A stretch of 64,000 nt of DNA, from the NCBI GenBank assembly GCA_046352935.1, contig JAXMGR010000001.1, forward strand, positions 186,001 through 250,000, given 5' to 3'. A model generated the notes under the pieces. The model was not told the DNA's origin. It saw only the letters and a program-made list of their open reading frames with translations, and made no database searches. Source of the stretch: CAYWMY01 sp046352935. Its GTDB lineage: Bacteria; Pseudomonadota; Gammaproteobacteria; Steroidobacterales; Steroidobacteraceae. Below are positions 34,740-43,855 of this stretch, one piece after another (within the stretch, counting starts at the first letter, position 1; the number at the start of each line of letters is the position of its first letter). A program made the translations under genes and the position numbers.

Positions 34740-36110
34740 TTGAACTTCGATGATTTTTCCCTGGCGCCCGCACTGTCGCGCGCCGTCCACGAACTCGGCT
34801 TCGTCGAGCCCACTCCCATCCAGGCGCGTGCCGTACCGGCCGTGCTCGCAGGTCGCGACCTGCTCGCGGCGGCCCAGACGGGCACGGGCAAGACCGCTGC
34901 GTTCGCCCTGCCGATGCTCGCACGCCTGCACGAAGCCGATCCCGCGCCCCGGGGGCCCCGCGCACCGCGCGCGCTGGTGCTCGTGCCGACGCGCGAACTG
35001 GCCGCACAGGTCGGCGAATCGCTGGTCGCGCTCGGTCGCCATCTCCAGCAGCGTGCGGCGCTGGTCCTGGGGGGCGTCAGTCCGCGACCCCAGATCGAGG
35101 CGCTGGCCCGCGGCGTCGACATCGTGATCGCGACTCCGGGCCGGCTGCTCGACCACGCCGCCGAGCGTCACATCGACCTGTCCCGCATCAGGATCCTGGT
35201 GCTCGACGAAGCCGACCGGATGCTCGACATGGGTTTCATCCGTGACATCCGCCGTGTGCTGGCGCTGCTGCCGCGGGAGCGCCAGAACCTGCTGTTCTCG
35301 GCCACGTTCTCGGACGAGATCCGCTCGCTGGCGACGGGCCTGCTGCGGGACCCGGTCAGCATCGACATCGCGCCGCGCAACACGCCCGTCGAGCTCGTCG
35401 ATCACCGGCTCTATCGCGTCGACGGCCCACGCAAGCTGGCGCTGCTCACGCACCTGCTGCAGAGCGAGCCCGAACCGCCGCAGACGCTCGTGTTCACACG
35501 CACCAAGCACGGCGCCAACCGGCTCAGCGAGCAGCTCGAGAAGGCGGGAATCCGCAGTGCCGCGATCCACGGCAACAAGTCGCAGGGCGCGCGCACGCGG
35601 GCACTCGCGGACTTCAAGTCCGGACGTGTCGCGGTACTGGTGGCCACCGACATCGCGGCCCGTGGCCTCGACATCGCCGAGCTGCCGCAGGTCGTGAACT
35701 ACGAACTGCCGCACGTGCCGGAGGACTACGTGCATCGCATCGGCCGCACGGGCCGTGCAGGCCGCACCGGGCGCGCCGTCTCGCTCGTCGGTCACGATGA
35801 ACAGGATCGCCTGCGCGCGATCGAGAAGATGCTGCGTCGACCGATCCCGGTCCTCGCCACGCCGGATCTGCCCGCGCCGCCCCCGGTGGTGGACCGGTCC
35901 CGGCACGACGACCCGGCGTCCGCGGCGGCTCGCAACCCGCGACCCGCGCATGCCGTGAAACCCGCCGGCCGCCAGCCCGGCGCAGTCCAGGGCGCACGGC
36001 CGCAGCAGAACTCGGACCGGCGCCGGCGCGGTGGCGGCCGACACGCGGGCGGCGATGGCCGCGCGGGTGGGCGTGCGGAGGCTCAGAGCCAGCCGCGGCG
36101 CTTGAAGTAG
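34740..36110 (+). CDS. rhlE: DEAD-box ATP-dependent RNA helicase RhlE
   Basis: A 456-residue helicase with Q motif GFVEPTPIQARAVP, motif I AQTGTGKTAAF, motif II VLDEADRMLDMGF, motif III FSATF, motif V ATDIAARGLDIAELPQVVNYELP and motif VI HRIGRTGRAGRTG. A basic, disordered RNA-binding tail follows. RhlE acts in ribosome assembly and mRNA turnover. No ATG fits, so TTG 34740 (MNFDDFSLAPAL) is taken as the start. The last 28 bases overlap the end of the convergent corA gene. Confidence 0.9.
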   Translation: MNFDDFSLAPALSRAVHELGFVEPTPIQARAVPAVLAGRDLLAAAQTGTGKTAAFALPMLARLHEADPAPRGPRAPRALVLVPTRELAAQVGESLVALGRHLQQRAALVLGGVSPRPQIEALARGVDIVIATPGRLLDHAAERHIDLSRIRILVLDEADRMLDMGFIRDIRRVLALLPRERQNLLFSATFSDEIRSLATGLLRDPVSIDIAPRNTPVELVDHRLYRVDGPRKLALLTHLLQSEPEPPQTLVFTRTKHGANRLSEQLEKAGIRSAAIHGNKSQGARTRALADFKSGRVAVLVATDIAARGLDIAELPQVVNYELPHVPEDYVHRIGRTGRAGRTGRAVSLVGHDEQDRLRAIEKMLRRPIPVLATPDLPAPPPVVDRSRHDDPASAAARNPRPAHAVKPAGRQPGAVQGARPQQNSDRRRRGGGRHAGGDGRAGGRAEAQSQPRRLK

Positions 36111-37051
36111 AGATACGGCAGGATCGCGGACACGACCATCACGACCAGCGCGAACGGGTAGCCCATCATCCAGCGCAGCTCCGGCATGTGCTCGAAGTTC
36201 ATGCCGTAGATGCTGGCGATCAGCGTCGGCGGCAGGAACACGACTGCCGCGACGGAGAAGATCTTGATGATGTTGTTCTGCTCGATGTTGATGAGGCCCA
36301 GCGTGGCTTCGAGCATGAACGTCAGCTTGTTCGCGATGAACGAGGCGTGATCCGACAGCGACAGGATGTCGCGCGAGAGCGTTCTGAACCGCGAACGCTG
36401 GTCGCCCGGCATCGCGATGGTGGTCGCCTGCTGAACGAACGTCAGCAGCCTTCCCAGACTCACGAGACTCTCGCGGGCCTTGGAAGTCAGGTCACCGTCG
36501 CGGCCGATGCGTTCCATGACCGCACGCAGGTCGCGGCTCACCGTGCGACGGCGCCGTGACGCAAACACGTTCGCGGAGAGATCGTCGAGGTCCGCGCCGA
36601 CCCGCTCCAGGACGTCCGCGGTGCGTTCGATGATCGACTCGAGCAGTCCGCCCAGGATCGCCGCGGAAGAGCCTGCAGCCGACGCATGACGTTCGGCGTA
36701 GGCGATGTAACGCCGGAACGAGAGCGTGTCCGCGTAACGGATCGTGATGAGCTTGTTGCGCACCAGGATGAAGGTGATCGCCGAGGTCTCGGGCCGTTCC
36801 GTGTCGATCTTGGTGACCACGGTGGCGGTCATGTAGAGGGCGCCGTCCTCTTCGTAGAGGCGGTTGGACGTCTCGATCTCCTTCATTTCCTCGCGTGTCG
36901 GGACCTCGACCGCGAGGAACTGCTCGACGGCCCGCTCCTCGTCGAGTGTGGGTTCGAGCAGGTCGACCCACACGCAGTGCTCCGGAACGATGTCCGGTGG
37001 CGGGTCCAGCAGGGTGAGTCCGCGCGGCTCGGGGACGAAGCAGTTGAACAT
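36083..37051 (-). CDS. corA: Magnesium/cobalt transporter CorA
   Basis: A 322-residue CorA channel with a long cytosolic N-terminal domain, stalk helix (about 150-255) and two C-terminal membrane helices separated by the selectivity motif YGMNF. The C-terminus ends in basic YFKRRGWL. It forms a pentamer that admits Mg2+ or Co2+. GGGAGC lies eight bases before the ATG. The 3' end overlaps rhlE tail-to-tail. Confidence 0.95.
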   Translation of the reverse strand: MFNCFVPEPRGLTLLDPPPDIVPEHCVWVDLLEPTLDEERAVEQFLAVEVPTREEMKEIETSNRLYEEDGALYMTATVVTKIDTERPETSAITFILVRNKLITIRYADTLSFRRYIAYAERHASAAGSSAAILGGLLESIIERTADVLERVGADLDDLSANVFASRRRRTVSRDLRAVMERIGRDGDLTSKARESLVSLGRLLTFVQQATTIAMPGDQRSRFRTLSRDILSLSDHASFIANKLTFMLEATLGLINIEQNNIIKIFSVAAVVFLPPTLIASIYGMNFEHMPELRWMMGYPFALVVMVVSAILPYLYFKRRGWL

Positions 37052-37106
37052 GGTGCGCTGCTCCCGGGTCGCTCGGCTCCGCGTCGCCGCCCCGGGGCAG
37101 CGTGCC

Positions 37107-37976
37107 TCAGCGGCCGCGCTCGCGCGCGGCGAGGGCGTTCACCAGACGGAACAGGGCATCCGGCCCGCCGGCCATGCTGACGTCGGTGGTCCACTTGCCG
37201 TTCACGACGATCATGGGCGTGTGATCGGCCTGATAGCGCCGCAGCATGAGTTCTCCCGAACGCAGCCGGTTCTCGACGGCGAAGGAGCGGTACGTGCGGT
37301 TGAAGTCCTCGGCCGTGATGCCGTTGCGCACGAGGAACTCCCGCGCCTTCTTCTCGGTCGCGGCCATGTCGACCTGGCTGCCGCTCATCACGGTCAGTGG
37401 ATTGCCGTTGACGTGCAGTTCGCGGAACACGGCGCTCTGCAGTGCGCTGACCTTGCCGAGGGCTTCGATCGTGTAGAAAAGCCGCGCGTCCTCGCGTGTC
37501 ACCGGATTCCAGACCACCGGCAGGTAGTTCAGCTTGACGTACTCGGGGCGGCCCTTCGCATTCCAGGCCTCGAGCGCCGGCTCGAGGTGATAGCAGTGGC
37601 CGCAGCCGTACCAGAAGATCTCGGTGACCTCGACCATGCCGGCCGGTACAGCGGTGGGCTGCGGCGCAGGCAGTGCCTTGTAGTGCTGGCCCTCGACCCA
37701 GCCCGGTGCCATCGGCGCCTGGGGCGACGGCGTGTTCGCCGCGACGGCTGCGGCCACGGGGCTCACCTGGATCGCGGCTTCCTCGACGGTTTCACCGTCG
37801 TCCGCGGCACGGCTGCGGGCAGTGTCGCCGGCCGCGGGTGCCGGGGCGTTTGCCGGTGCCGATGCCGGGGCGGGCAATTCTGCGGCTGGCGGCGGCGGTG
37901 GTGCGCTGTCCCCGGCCTTCCGTCCGCAACCCGCGAGCAGTACGCCGCACAGGGCGGCGACGAACACGATCCTCAT
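37107..37976 (-). CDS. dsbA: DsbA-family thiol:disulfide oxidoreductase, predicted lipoprotein
   Basis: A 289-residue DsbA-like protein. The signal ends in a lipobox LLAGCG with Cys near residue 17, so it is probably lipid-anchored. A long Pro/Ala-rich linker (about 24-95) precedes the thioredoxin fold with active site CGHC (FWYGCGHCYHLEP) and the cis-Pro loop in HTPMIVVNG. It introduces disulfides into exported proteins. The linker and lipid anchor are unusual compared with soluble DsbA. The neighbourhood with cytochrome c4, engB and polA is conserved in gammaproteobacteria. Confidence 0.88.
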   Translation of the reverse strand: MRIVFVAALCGVLLAGCGRKAGDSAPPPPPAAELPAPASAPANAPAPAAGDTARSRAADDGETVEEAAIQVSPVAAAVAANTPSPQAPMAPGWVEGQHYKALPAPQPTAVPAGMVEVTEIFWYGCGHCYHLEPALEAWNAKGRPEYVKLNYLPVVWNPVTREDARLFYTIEALGKVSALQSAVFRELHVNGNPLTVMSGSQVDMAATEKKAREFLVRNGITAEDFNRTYRSFAVENRLRSGELMLRRYQADHTPMIVVNGKWTTDVSMAGGPDALFRLVNALAARERGR

Positions 37977-38052
37977 GGCTCCAGCTCTCCCGACGGTCCC
38001 GCCGATTCGATCACGAACAGTGCCGGGAGTTCAGCGGCCCGGCGAGGGAGCC

Positions 38053-38664
38053 TTATCGCAGGCCCTGCATGTAGGCCGCCAGCGCCTTCATCTCGTCGTC
38101 GGTCAGCTTCTGGGCGATCGCCGGCATGATGTTGGCACCCGGCGTGGTCCGGGTCCCGGTCGCATACGCCTTCAACTGGTTGAAGGCGTAGACGGAATGC
38201 TGCGACCGGACCGCCGGGTAGCGGGCGGGCCCGTTGCCCTTGCCCTCCGGGCCATGGCACGCGACGCAGGCGGGGACGCCGCGGGCCGCGTCACCCGTGC
38301 GGTAGAGCTTCTGCCCCGCCTTGTACAGCGCCGGATCCGCCTCGAGTCCCGTCAAGGTCTGGCGCGAGAAATAGGCTGCCAGGTCGGCCATGTCCTGCGG
38401 CGACAGCGCGGCGGCGTTCGGCATCATGATCGGGTTGTTGCGCACGCCCTGCTGGAACGACTTGAGCTGCGCCGCGATGTAGTCGGCGTGCTGGCTCGCC
38501 AGGTTCGGCCACTCCGGGTTCGGGCTGTTGCCGTTGGCGCCATGACAGGCACCACAGATCGCCGCTTTCTGGGCACCCACCGCTGCGTCACCCGTCGCGC
38601 CCGAGGCGGGTCCTGCCACGAGGCCCGTGACGAGACTCAGCGCGGCAATCCAGTTCTTCATCAT
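38053..38664 (-). CDS. Diheme cytochrome c4
   Basis: A 203-residue periplasmic cytochrome with signal peptide (about 1-21) and two class I domains. Heme motifs are CGACH near residue 36 and CVACH near residue 131; axial Met candidates are in NPIMMPNA and GANIMPAIA. Cytochromes c4 donate electrons to terminal enzymes including cbb3-type and CuA-type oxidoreductases, so it is a candidate donor for the heme-copper enzyme here. GGGAG precedes the doubled ATG; I use the first. Confidence 0.93.
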   Translation of the reverse strand: MMKNWIAALSLVTGLVAGPASGATGDAAVGAQKAAICGACHGANGNSPNPEWPNLASQHADYIAAQLKSFQQGVRNNPIMMPNAAALSPQDMADLAAYFSRQTLTGLEADPALYKAGQKLYRTGDAARGVPACVACHGPEGKGNGPARYPAVRSQHSVYAFNQLKAYATGTRTTPGANIMPAIAQKLTDDEMKALAAYMQGLR

Positions 38665-38774
38665 CCGTCGCTCCCTGTAATCCGGGCCGGGGCGCTCCAG
38701 CGGGGGTGCTAGACTGCGTTCGACCAGCGGAAAATTATAGCCGACGGTGGCCGCGGGCCGTCCAGACATCGACC

Positions 38775-39377
38775 ATGGCCGCCTATCCCCGGGTAAGGTT
38801 CCTGCAGAGCGCCAATGCTCCCTCGCAGTTCGTTCCGGACGCCGGAAGCGAGGTCGCCTTCGCGGGCCGTTCCAACAGCGGCAAGTCCAGTGCCATCAAT
38901 GCCATCGTGCATCGGCGCGATCTGGCGCGCACCAGCAAGACGCCCGGGCGCACCCAGCTCATCAATTTCTTCGAGCTGGACGAGGGCCTTCGCCTCGTGG
39001 ACCTGCCGGGCTACGGCTTCGCGCAGGTGCCGCGGCCCATGCAGGAGCGCTGGCGCAGCCTGCTCTCCGCCTACTTCCGGAGCCGACGCTCCCTGGCGGG
39101 CCTGATCGTCGTCGTGGATGCCCGACGCGGCCTGCAGGACGGTGACCGGCAGATGCTGGAATTCGTCGAGCCGCTCGGTTGCCCGGTCCATGTCCTGCTG
39201 AGCAAGGCGGACAAGCTCGGTCGCGGGGAGGCCCTGAAGGTGCTGCGCGAGGCGCGTGCGGCGCTCGGGGACGGGGCGACGGTTCAGCTCTTCTCGGCCA
39301 CGGACGGGCAGGGCCTCGACGAGGCGCGCCGGGTGCTCAAGGCCATGCTCCGGCCTCGCGATCCCGACGGGGACTGA
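38775..39377 (+). CDS. engB: Ribosome-assembly GTPase EngB (YihA/YsxC)
   Basis: A 200-residue GTPase with G1 GRSNSGKSS, G2 region KTPGRTQ, G3 DLPGYGFA and G4 SKADK, followed by FSATDG in the G5 position. It functions in 50S ribosome assembly and cell division. ATG 38775 is the family start, although the frame is open further upstream. It is divergent from cytochrome c4 and convergent with polA. Confidence 0.95.
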   Translation: MAAYPRVRFLQSANAPSQFVPDAGSEVAFAGRSNSGKSSAINAIVHRRDLARTSKTPGRTQLINFFELDEGLRLVDLPGYGFAQVPRPMQERWRSLLSAYFRSRRSLAGLIVVVDARRGLQDGDRQMLEFVEPLGCPVHVLLSKADKLGRGEALKVLREARAALGDGATVQLFSATDGQGLDEARRVLKAMLRPRDPDGD

Positions 39378-39390
39378 ATCCGAACAAAAC

Positions 39391-39418
39391 TGCCCGGCGG
39401 CGAGAACGCCGCCGGGCA
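39391..39418. terminator. Bidirectional terminator between engB and polA
   Basis: A perfect 12-bp stem (TGCCCGGCGGCG and its complement) with an AGAA loop begins 13 bases after the engB stop. Read on the minus strand it is followed by AGTTTTGTTC, a T-rich tail suited to ending the polA transcript; on the plus strand the tail is poor in T. The rest of the gap up to 39661 contains nothing else I can support. Confidence 0.75.
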
Positions 39419-39661
39419 ATCAACCCGGCATGGGGATACGTCCGGGATTGATACCCGCTCAGGGAGGAAAGCGGGGAGCTTCGCAGCTCAATGGATGTGA
39501 CCGGGCTCCGCAGGAAAAGTTCCGGCCGGCGAGGCGAAATCTTCATCGATTCGCGGGCGGCACCGGGCGGTCTTCGCTGCCCTGCCGGATCCGGCCGCGG
39601 CGGTCGACAGCGGGGGGGCGAACCGTGCGGCCCCCGCGCGGCGCTCCAGGATGGTCCCGGG

Positions 39662-42364
39662 TCAGTGGGCCTCGTCCCAGTTCGACCCGACCCCTGTGTC
39701 GACCTTGAGCGGGACGCGCAGTTCCGCGGCACCGGCCATGCGCGCCACGACTCCTTCGCGTACCGCGGCCAGGTCGGTTTCGCGGACCTCGAGCACCAGT
39801 TCGTCGTGGACCTGCATGACGAGCCGCGCGCGCAGCGCGTCCCGCCCGAGCCAGTCGTGCACCGCGATCATCGCGCGCTTGATGATGTCGGCCGCCGTGC
39901 CCTGCATGGGCGCATTGATCGCGCTGCGTTCCGCGTACTGCTGCAGTTGCCGGTTCCGGGAAGCGATGTCCGGCAGATGGAGCCGGCGCCCGAACACGGT
40001 TTCGACGAACCCCCGTTCGCGCGCCGCCTGCCGGGTTGTCTCCATGTACTTTGCGACGCCGGGATAGCGCTCGAAGTAGCGGTCGACGTAGGCCTGCGCC
40101 GCGCCGCGCTCGACGCCGAGCTGCCGCGCCAGCCCGAACGCCGACATGCCGTAGATCAGCCCGAAGTTGATGGCCTTGGCGGCCCGCCGCTGTTCGGTGT
40201 TCACCTGCGCGGGTGCGAGGCCGAACACTTCCGCCGCGGTCGCCTGGTGGATGTCGCGGTCCTCCGCGAAGGCCGCGAGCAGGCCCGCGTCGCCCGACAG
40301 GTGCGCCATGATGCGCAGCTCGATCTGCGAGTAATCGGCGGCGAGGATCACGTGACCCGGCGGCGCGATGAAGGCCTGGCGGATGCGCCGGCCCTCGGCC
40401 GTGCGGACCGGGATGTTCTGCAGGTTGGGTTCCGTGGAGGAGAGGCGGCCCGTGACCGCGACGGCCTGGTGGTACGAGGTGTGCACGCGTCCGCTGCGCT
40501 CGTTGACCTGCTCCGGCAGCCTCTCCGTGTAGGTCGAGCGCAGCTTGGCGAGACCGCGGTACTCCAGGATCGTTCGCGGCAGCTCGTGCTCCGCCGCCAG
40601 TTCCTCGAGCACGTCCTCGGCCGTCGAGGGCTGGCCCGTCGCGGTCTTGCGCACGACCGGAATGCCGAGCCGCCCGAACAGGATTTCCTGCAGCTGCTTC
40701 GGGGAATCGAGGTTGAACGGCTGACCGGCCTGGCGATGCGCGCTCGCCTCGAGCTCGCGCAGCCGCGCGGCGAGCTCGAGGCTCTGCCGGCGCAGCAGCG
40801 CCGCGTCGACGAGAACACCGTGCCGCTCCATCGCGAGCAGCACCGGCACGAGCGGCTGTTCGATGGTCTCGTAGACGCGTCGCAGCGCCGGCTCGCGCTC
40901 GAGCCGCGACCACAGCATGCGGTGCAGCCGCAGCGTGATGTCCGCGTCCTCCGCGGCGTACTCGGTCGCGCGATCCAGCGCCACCTCGTCGAAACCGATC
41001 TGCTTCGCGCCCTTGCCGGTCACGTCCTCGTACTTGATGGTGTCGATGCCGAGGTACTTCGCCGCGCACGAATCCATGTCGTGGCGCGTCGCGGTCGAGT
41101 CGAGCACGTAGGACTCGAGCATCGAGTCGTAGCGCATGCCGGCGAGCTCGATGCCGTGGTTCGCGAGCACGTGGGCGTCGTACTTGAGGTGGTGTCCCAC
41201 CTTGGGCCGCGCGGGATCGCGGAGCCAGGGCCCGAGCCGTGCGAGCACCGCGGCCCGGTCGAGCTGGTCGGGGACGCCGGGACAGCGGTGGGCCAGCGGG
41301 ATGTAGCAGGCCATCCCCGGTGTCACGCAGAGCGACACACCGACGATCTCCGCCTTCATGTAATCGAGGCTCGTGGTCTCGGTATCGAAGGCCGTCAGTG
41401 CCGCGGCACCGATGCGTGCGATCCAGGTTTCGAGCGCCGCTTCGTCGAGCACGGTCTCGTACTGCCGCGGCGGCTCCAGCACGGGCGGCATCGGTGCCGC
41501 GGGAGCCATGCCGTCCGCGGCCGGCAGCTGGCGCAGCAGGGAATGCAGCTCGAGGCGTTCGAAGAGCTTTCGCAGTGCGGGCACGTCCGGCTCCCGGCGC
41601 TGCAGGTCCCGGGGCGCTGGCACGGCCTCGACGTCACAGCGGATGGTGGCGAGCCGCCGCGACAGCTCCAGCGTCTCGAGACTCGCGCGCAGGCTCTCGC
41701 CGATCCGGCCGTCGATCCCGGCCGCGTGGCGCACGATCTCGTCGAGCGTCTGGTACTGCGCCAGCCAGCGCGCCGCGGTCTTCGGGCCGACCTTCGGCAC
41801 ACCCGGGATGTTGTCCGAGGTGTCGCCGACCAGCGCCAGGTAGTCGACCATCTGTTCCGGGTGGACGTCGAACTTCGCCTTGACGCCTTCCCGGTCGAGC
41901 GTCTGGCCGGTCATCGTGTTGACGAGCGTGACGCGGTCCGACACGAGCTGCGCCATGTCCTTGTCGCCGGTCGACACGACCGTGCGCAGGCCCGCGCGTG
42001 TCGCGTGCGCGGCCAGCGTGCCGATCACGTCGTCCGCCTCCACGCCTTCGAGCCGCAGCAGGGGCAGTCCCATGGACTCGATGGCGGCGAGCAGCGGCTC
42101 CACCTGCGCGCGCAGTTCGTCCGGCATCGGTGGACGATGTGCCTTGTACTGCTCGAACAGGTCGTCGCGGAACGTGCGCCCCGGCGCATCGAAGACCACG
42201 GCGATCAGTTCCGGCTGCTGCTCCTTGAGCAGGCGGCCCAGCATGTTGAGGACGCCGAGCACGGCGCCCGTCGGTTCGCCACGGGAGCTCGTCAGCGGCG
42301 GCAGGGCATGAAAGGCACGGTACAGGTACGAGGAACCGTCGACGAGCCACAGCGTCGCGGCCAT
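39662..42364 (-). CDS. polA: DNA polymerase I
   Basis: A 900-residue Pol I with three domains: N-terminal 5' nuclease (LWLVDGSSYLYRAFHA, GDTSDNIPGVPKVGPKTA), a 3'-5' exonuclease domain with its acidic residues intact (FDTETTSLDYM, KYDAHVL), and the polymerase with motif A DYSQIELRI, motif B RRAAKAINFGLIYGMSAFGLA and motif C VMQVHDELV. It fills gaps in repair and removes Okazaki primers. The start MAATLWLVDGSS at 42364 follows GAGGA. It is the last gene of the argR-polA run, with lptM only 7 bases upstream. Confidence 0.97.
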   Translation of the reverse strand: MAATLWLVDGSSYLYRAFHALPPLTSSRGEPTGAVLGVLNMLGRLLKEQQPELIAVVFDAPGRTFRDDLFEQYKAHRPPMPDELRAQVEPLLAAIESMGLPLLRLEGVEADDVIGTLAAHATRAGLRTVVSTGDKDMAQLVSDRVTLVNTMTGQTLDREGVKAKFDVHPEQMVDYLALVGDTSDNIPGVPKVGPKTAARWLAQYQTLDEIVRHAAGIDGRIGESLRASLETLELSRRLATIRCDVEAVPAPRDLQRREPDVPALRKLFERLELHSLLRQLPAADGMAPAAPMPPVLEPPRQYETVLDEAALETWIARIGAAALTAFDTETTSLDYMKAEIVGVSLCVTPGMACYIPLAHRCPGVPDQLDRAAVLARLGPWLRDPARPKVGHHLKYDAHVLANHGIELAGMRYDSMLESYVLDSTATRHDMDSCAAKYLGIDTIKYEDVTGKGAKQIGFDEVALDRATEYAAEDADITLRLHRMLWSRLEREPALRRVYETIEQPLVPVLLAMERHGVLVDAALLRRQSLELAARLRELEASAHRQAGQPFNLDSPKQLQEILFGRLGIPVVRKTATGQPSTAEDVLEELAAEHELPRTILEYRGLAKLRSTYTERLPEQVNERSGRVHTSYHQAVAVTGRLSSTEPNLQNIPVRTAEGRRIRQAFIAPPGHVILAADYSQIELRIMAHLSGDAGLLAAFAEDRDIHQATAAEVFGLAPAQVNTEQRRAAKAINFGLIYGMSAFGLARQLGVERGAAQAYVDRYFERYPGVAKYMETTRQAARERGFVETVFGRRLHLPDIASRNRQLQQYAERSAINAPMQGTAADIIKRAMIAVHDWLGRDALRARLVMQVHDELVLEVRETDLAAVREGVVARMAGAAELRVPLKVDTGVGSNWDEAH

Positions 42365-42371
42365 GGTGTCC

Positions 42372-42659
42372 TCAGGGCGCCGTCTTCGGGGGCGGCGAGC
42401 CGGCGGGCTTCCCGTCACGGCGCTCCGGCGGCGCTCCTGCGCCGGTCGTGTCCGTCGCCGGCTGCGTCGACCGGGTGGGGGATTCCGGCGGTGCCGTGGA
42501 CGAGGGCGCCGTGGCGGGACCGCTGCCGTCGGTCGCGGGCCCGGTCGCCGGCCGGATCACCACCGGCGATTGCGCGTCGTCCTGGGGCAGGTACAGGGCG
42601 CCCGTCTGGCCGCAGCCGCCCACCAGCACGAGCCCTGCGACGATCCACGCGTGTCTCAT
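42372..42659 (-). CDS. lptM: LPS translocon maturation chaperone LptM (YifL-like lipoprotein)
   Basis: A 95-residue lipoprotein. The signal ends in LVGGCG, and the mature start CGQTGALYLP matches the conserved LptM head CGxKGPLYLP, followed by a Pro/Thr/Ala-rich disordered tail. LptM mimics LPS to help oxidative maturation of LptD in the outer membrane. In many relatives it precedes lysA; here it is coupled to argH by an ATGA overlap. Confidence 0.82.
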   Translation of the reverse strand: MRHAWIVAGLVLVGGCGQTGALYLPQDDAQSPVVIRPATGPATDGSGPATAPSSTAPPESPTRSTQPATDTTGAGAPPERRDGKPAGSPPPKTAP

Positions 42660-43855
42660 GAGCCTGCCTTGTCCGCGCCGAGTTCCCGGGCCACGCGCCG
42701 GTACGCTTCACGGAAGGGGATGCCTTCCTTCACCACGAGCGCATAGGCGCGCTCGGCGGCGTGGATCGACGGATCGAGCCGGATCCTCGCGGGGCGGAAG
42801 CGTACTCCACCGAGCGCCGCCGGCAAGAGCTCCAGCGTCTGCGTGGCGAGATCGATGCTCCGGAACAGCGGCACCTTGATGAGCTGCAGATCGCGATGGT
42901 AACCGGAGGAAAGCTTCGCCGTGATGCCGAGCGCTTCGACGAGGCAGGCCTGCGCGGTCGCGGTGCGGCCACGGATCAGCTCGAACACGTCGGGGTTGCG
43001 CTTCTGCGGCATGATCGACGAGCCGGTCGTGAACTCGTCCGGCAGTTCCACGAAGGAGAATTCCTGCGTGTAGAACAGGATCAGGTCCGTCGCGAGGCGG
43101 CCCAGGTCCTGCATGAGCAGCGCGATCTGGAACAGCAGTTCGGCCTCGCCCTTGCCGCGCGAGAGCTGCACCGCCGTCACCGGCTGCTGCACCTCGGCGA
43201 AGCCCAGTGCGTCGCGCGTCAGCTCGCGCCGGAGCGGCAGCCCGGGCGTGCCGTAGCCCGCCGCGGAGCCCAGAGGGCTCTTGCCGATGCGCCGGTGCGC
43301 ATGGCGCAGCGCCTCCGCGTCGTCGTGGATCTCGGCGGCGAATCCCCGGGCCCACAGCGCCACCGAGCTCGGCATCGCCTGCTGCAGGTGGGTGTAGCCC
43401 GGGAGCGCGACATCGCCCTGGCGGGTGGCGAGATCCTCGAGCGCTGTCGCGACGTCGGCCGCGCCTGCCGCGAGCGCCTCGATGGCGTCACGCAGATACA
43501 GGCGGAGTGCGGTCAGCACCTGGTCGTTGCGCGAGCGACCGAGGTGGATGCGCGCGCCCGCATCGCCGATGCGGGCCGTGAGCAATGATTCCAGGGCCGT
43601 CTGGCCGTCTTCGTGCTCGAGGGTGACCCGCCACTCTCCGCGGGCGTGCTCCGCGCCGATGTCACCGAGACCGCGGCGGATCGCCTCGAGGTCGGCCGGC
43701 GACAGCAGCCCGATGCCGGCGAGCATCTCGGCGTGGGCGATCGACGCACGCACGTCATAGGCGACCAGGCGGTCGTCCATGTGATGGTCCTCGCCCGCCG
43801 TGAACTCGAGCACCCGGCGGTCGAGCGGCGTGCCCTTGTCCCACAGCCGCGTCAT
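42656..43855 (-). CDS. argH: Argininosuccinate lyase
   Basis: A 399-residue lyase of the fumarase/aspartase superfamily that splits argininosuccinate to arginine and fumarate. Motifs are the SRNDQVLTALRLYL block, GYTHLQQAMPSS with the catalytic His, and the flexible signature GSSIMPQKRNPD with the catalytic Ser. At 399 residues it is shorter than the usual 450-460, mainly at the C-terminus. The start at 43855 overlaps the argB stop (ATGA). Confidence 0.93.
   Translation of the reverse strand: MTRLWDKGTPLDRRVLEFTAGEDHHMDDRLVAYDVRASIAHAEMLAGIGLLSPADLEAIRRGLGDIGAEHARGEWRVTLEHEDGQTALESLLTARIGDAGARIHLGRSRNDQVLTALRLYLRDAIEALAAGAADVATALEDLATRQGDVALPGYTHLQQAMPSSVALWARGFAAEIHDDAEALRHAHRRIGKSPLGSAAGYGTPGLPLRRELTRDALGFAEVQQPVTAVQLSRGKGEAELLFQIALLMQDLGRLATDLILFYTQEFSFVELPDEFTTGSSIMPQKRNPDVFELIRGRTATAQACLVEALGITAKLSSGYHRDLQLIKVPLFRSIDLATQTLELLPAALGGVRFRPARIRLDPSIHAAERAYALVVKEGIPFREAYRRVARELGADKAGS

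Noticed and set aside
39491..42661. A 1056-codon plus-strand frame opposite polA
   Set aside because: A shadow of polA, with low-complexity composition and no ribosome site or motif.
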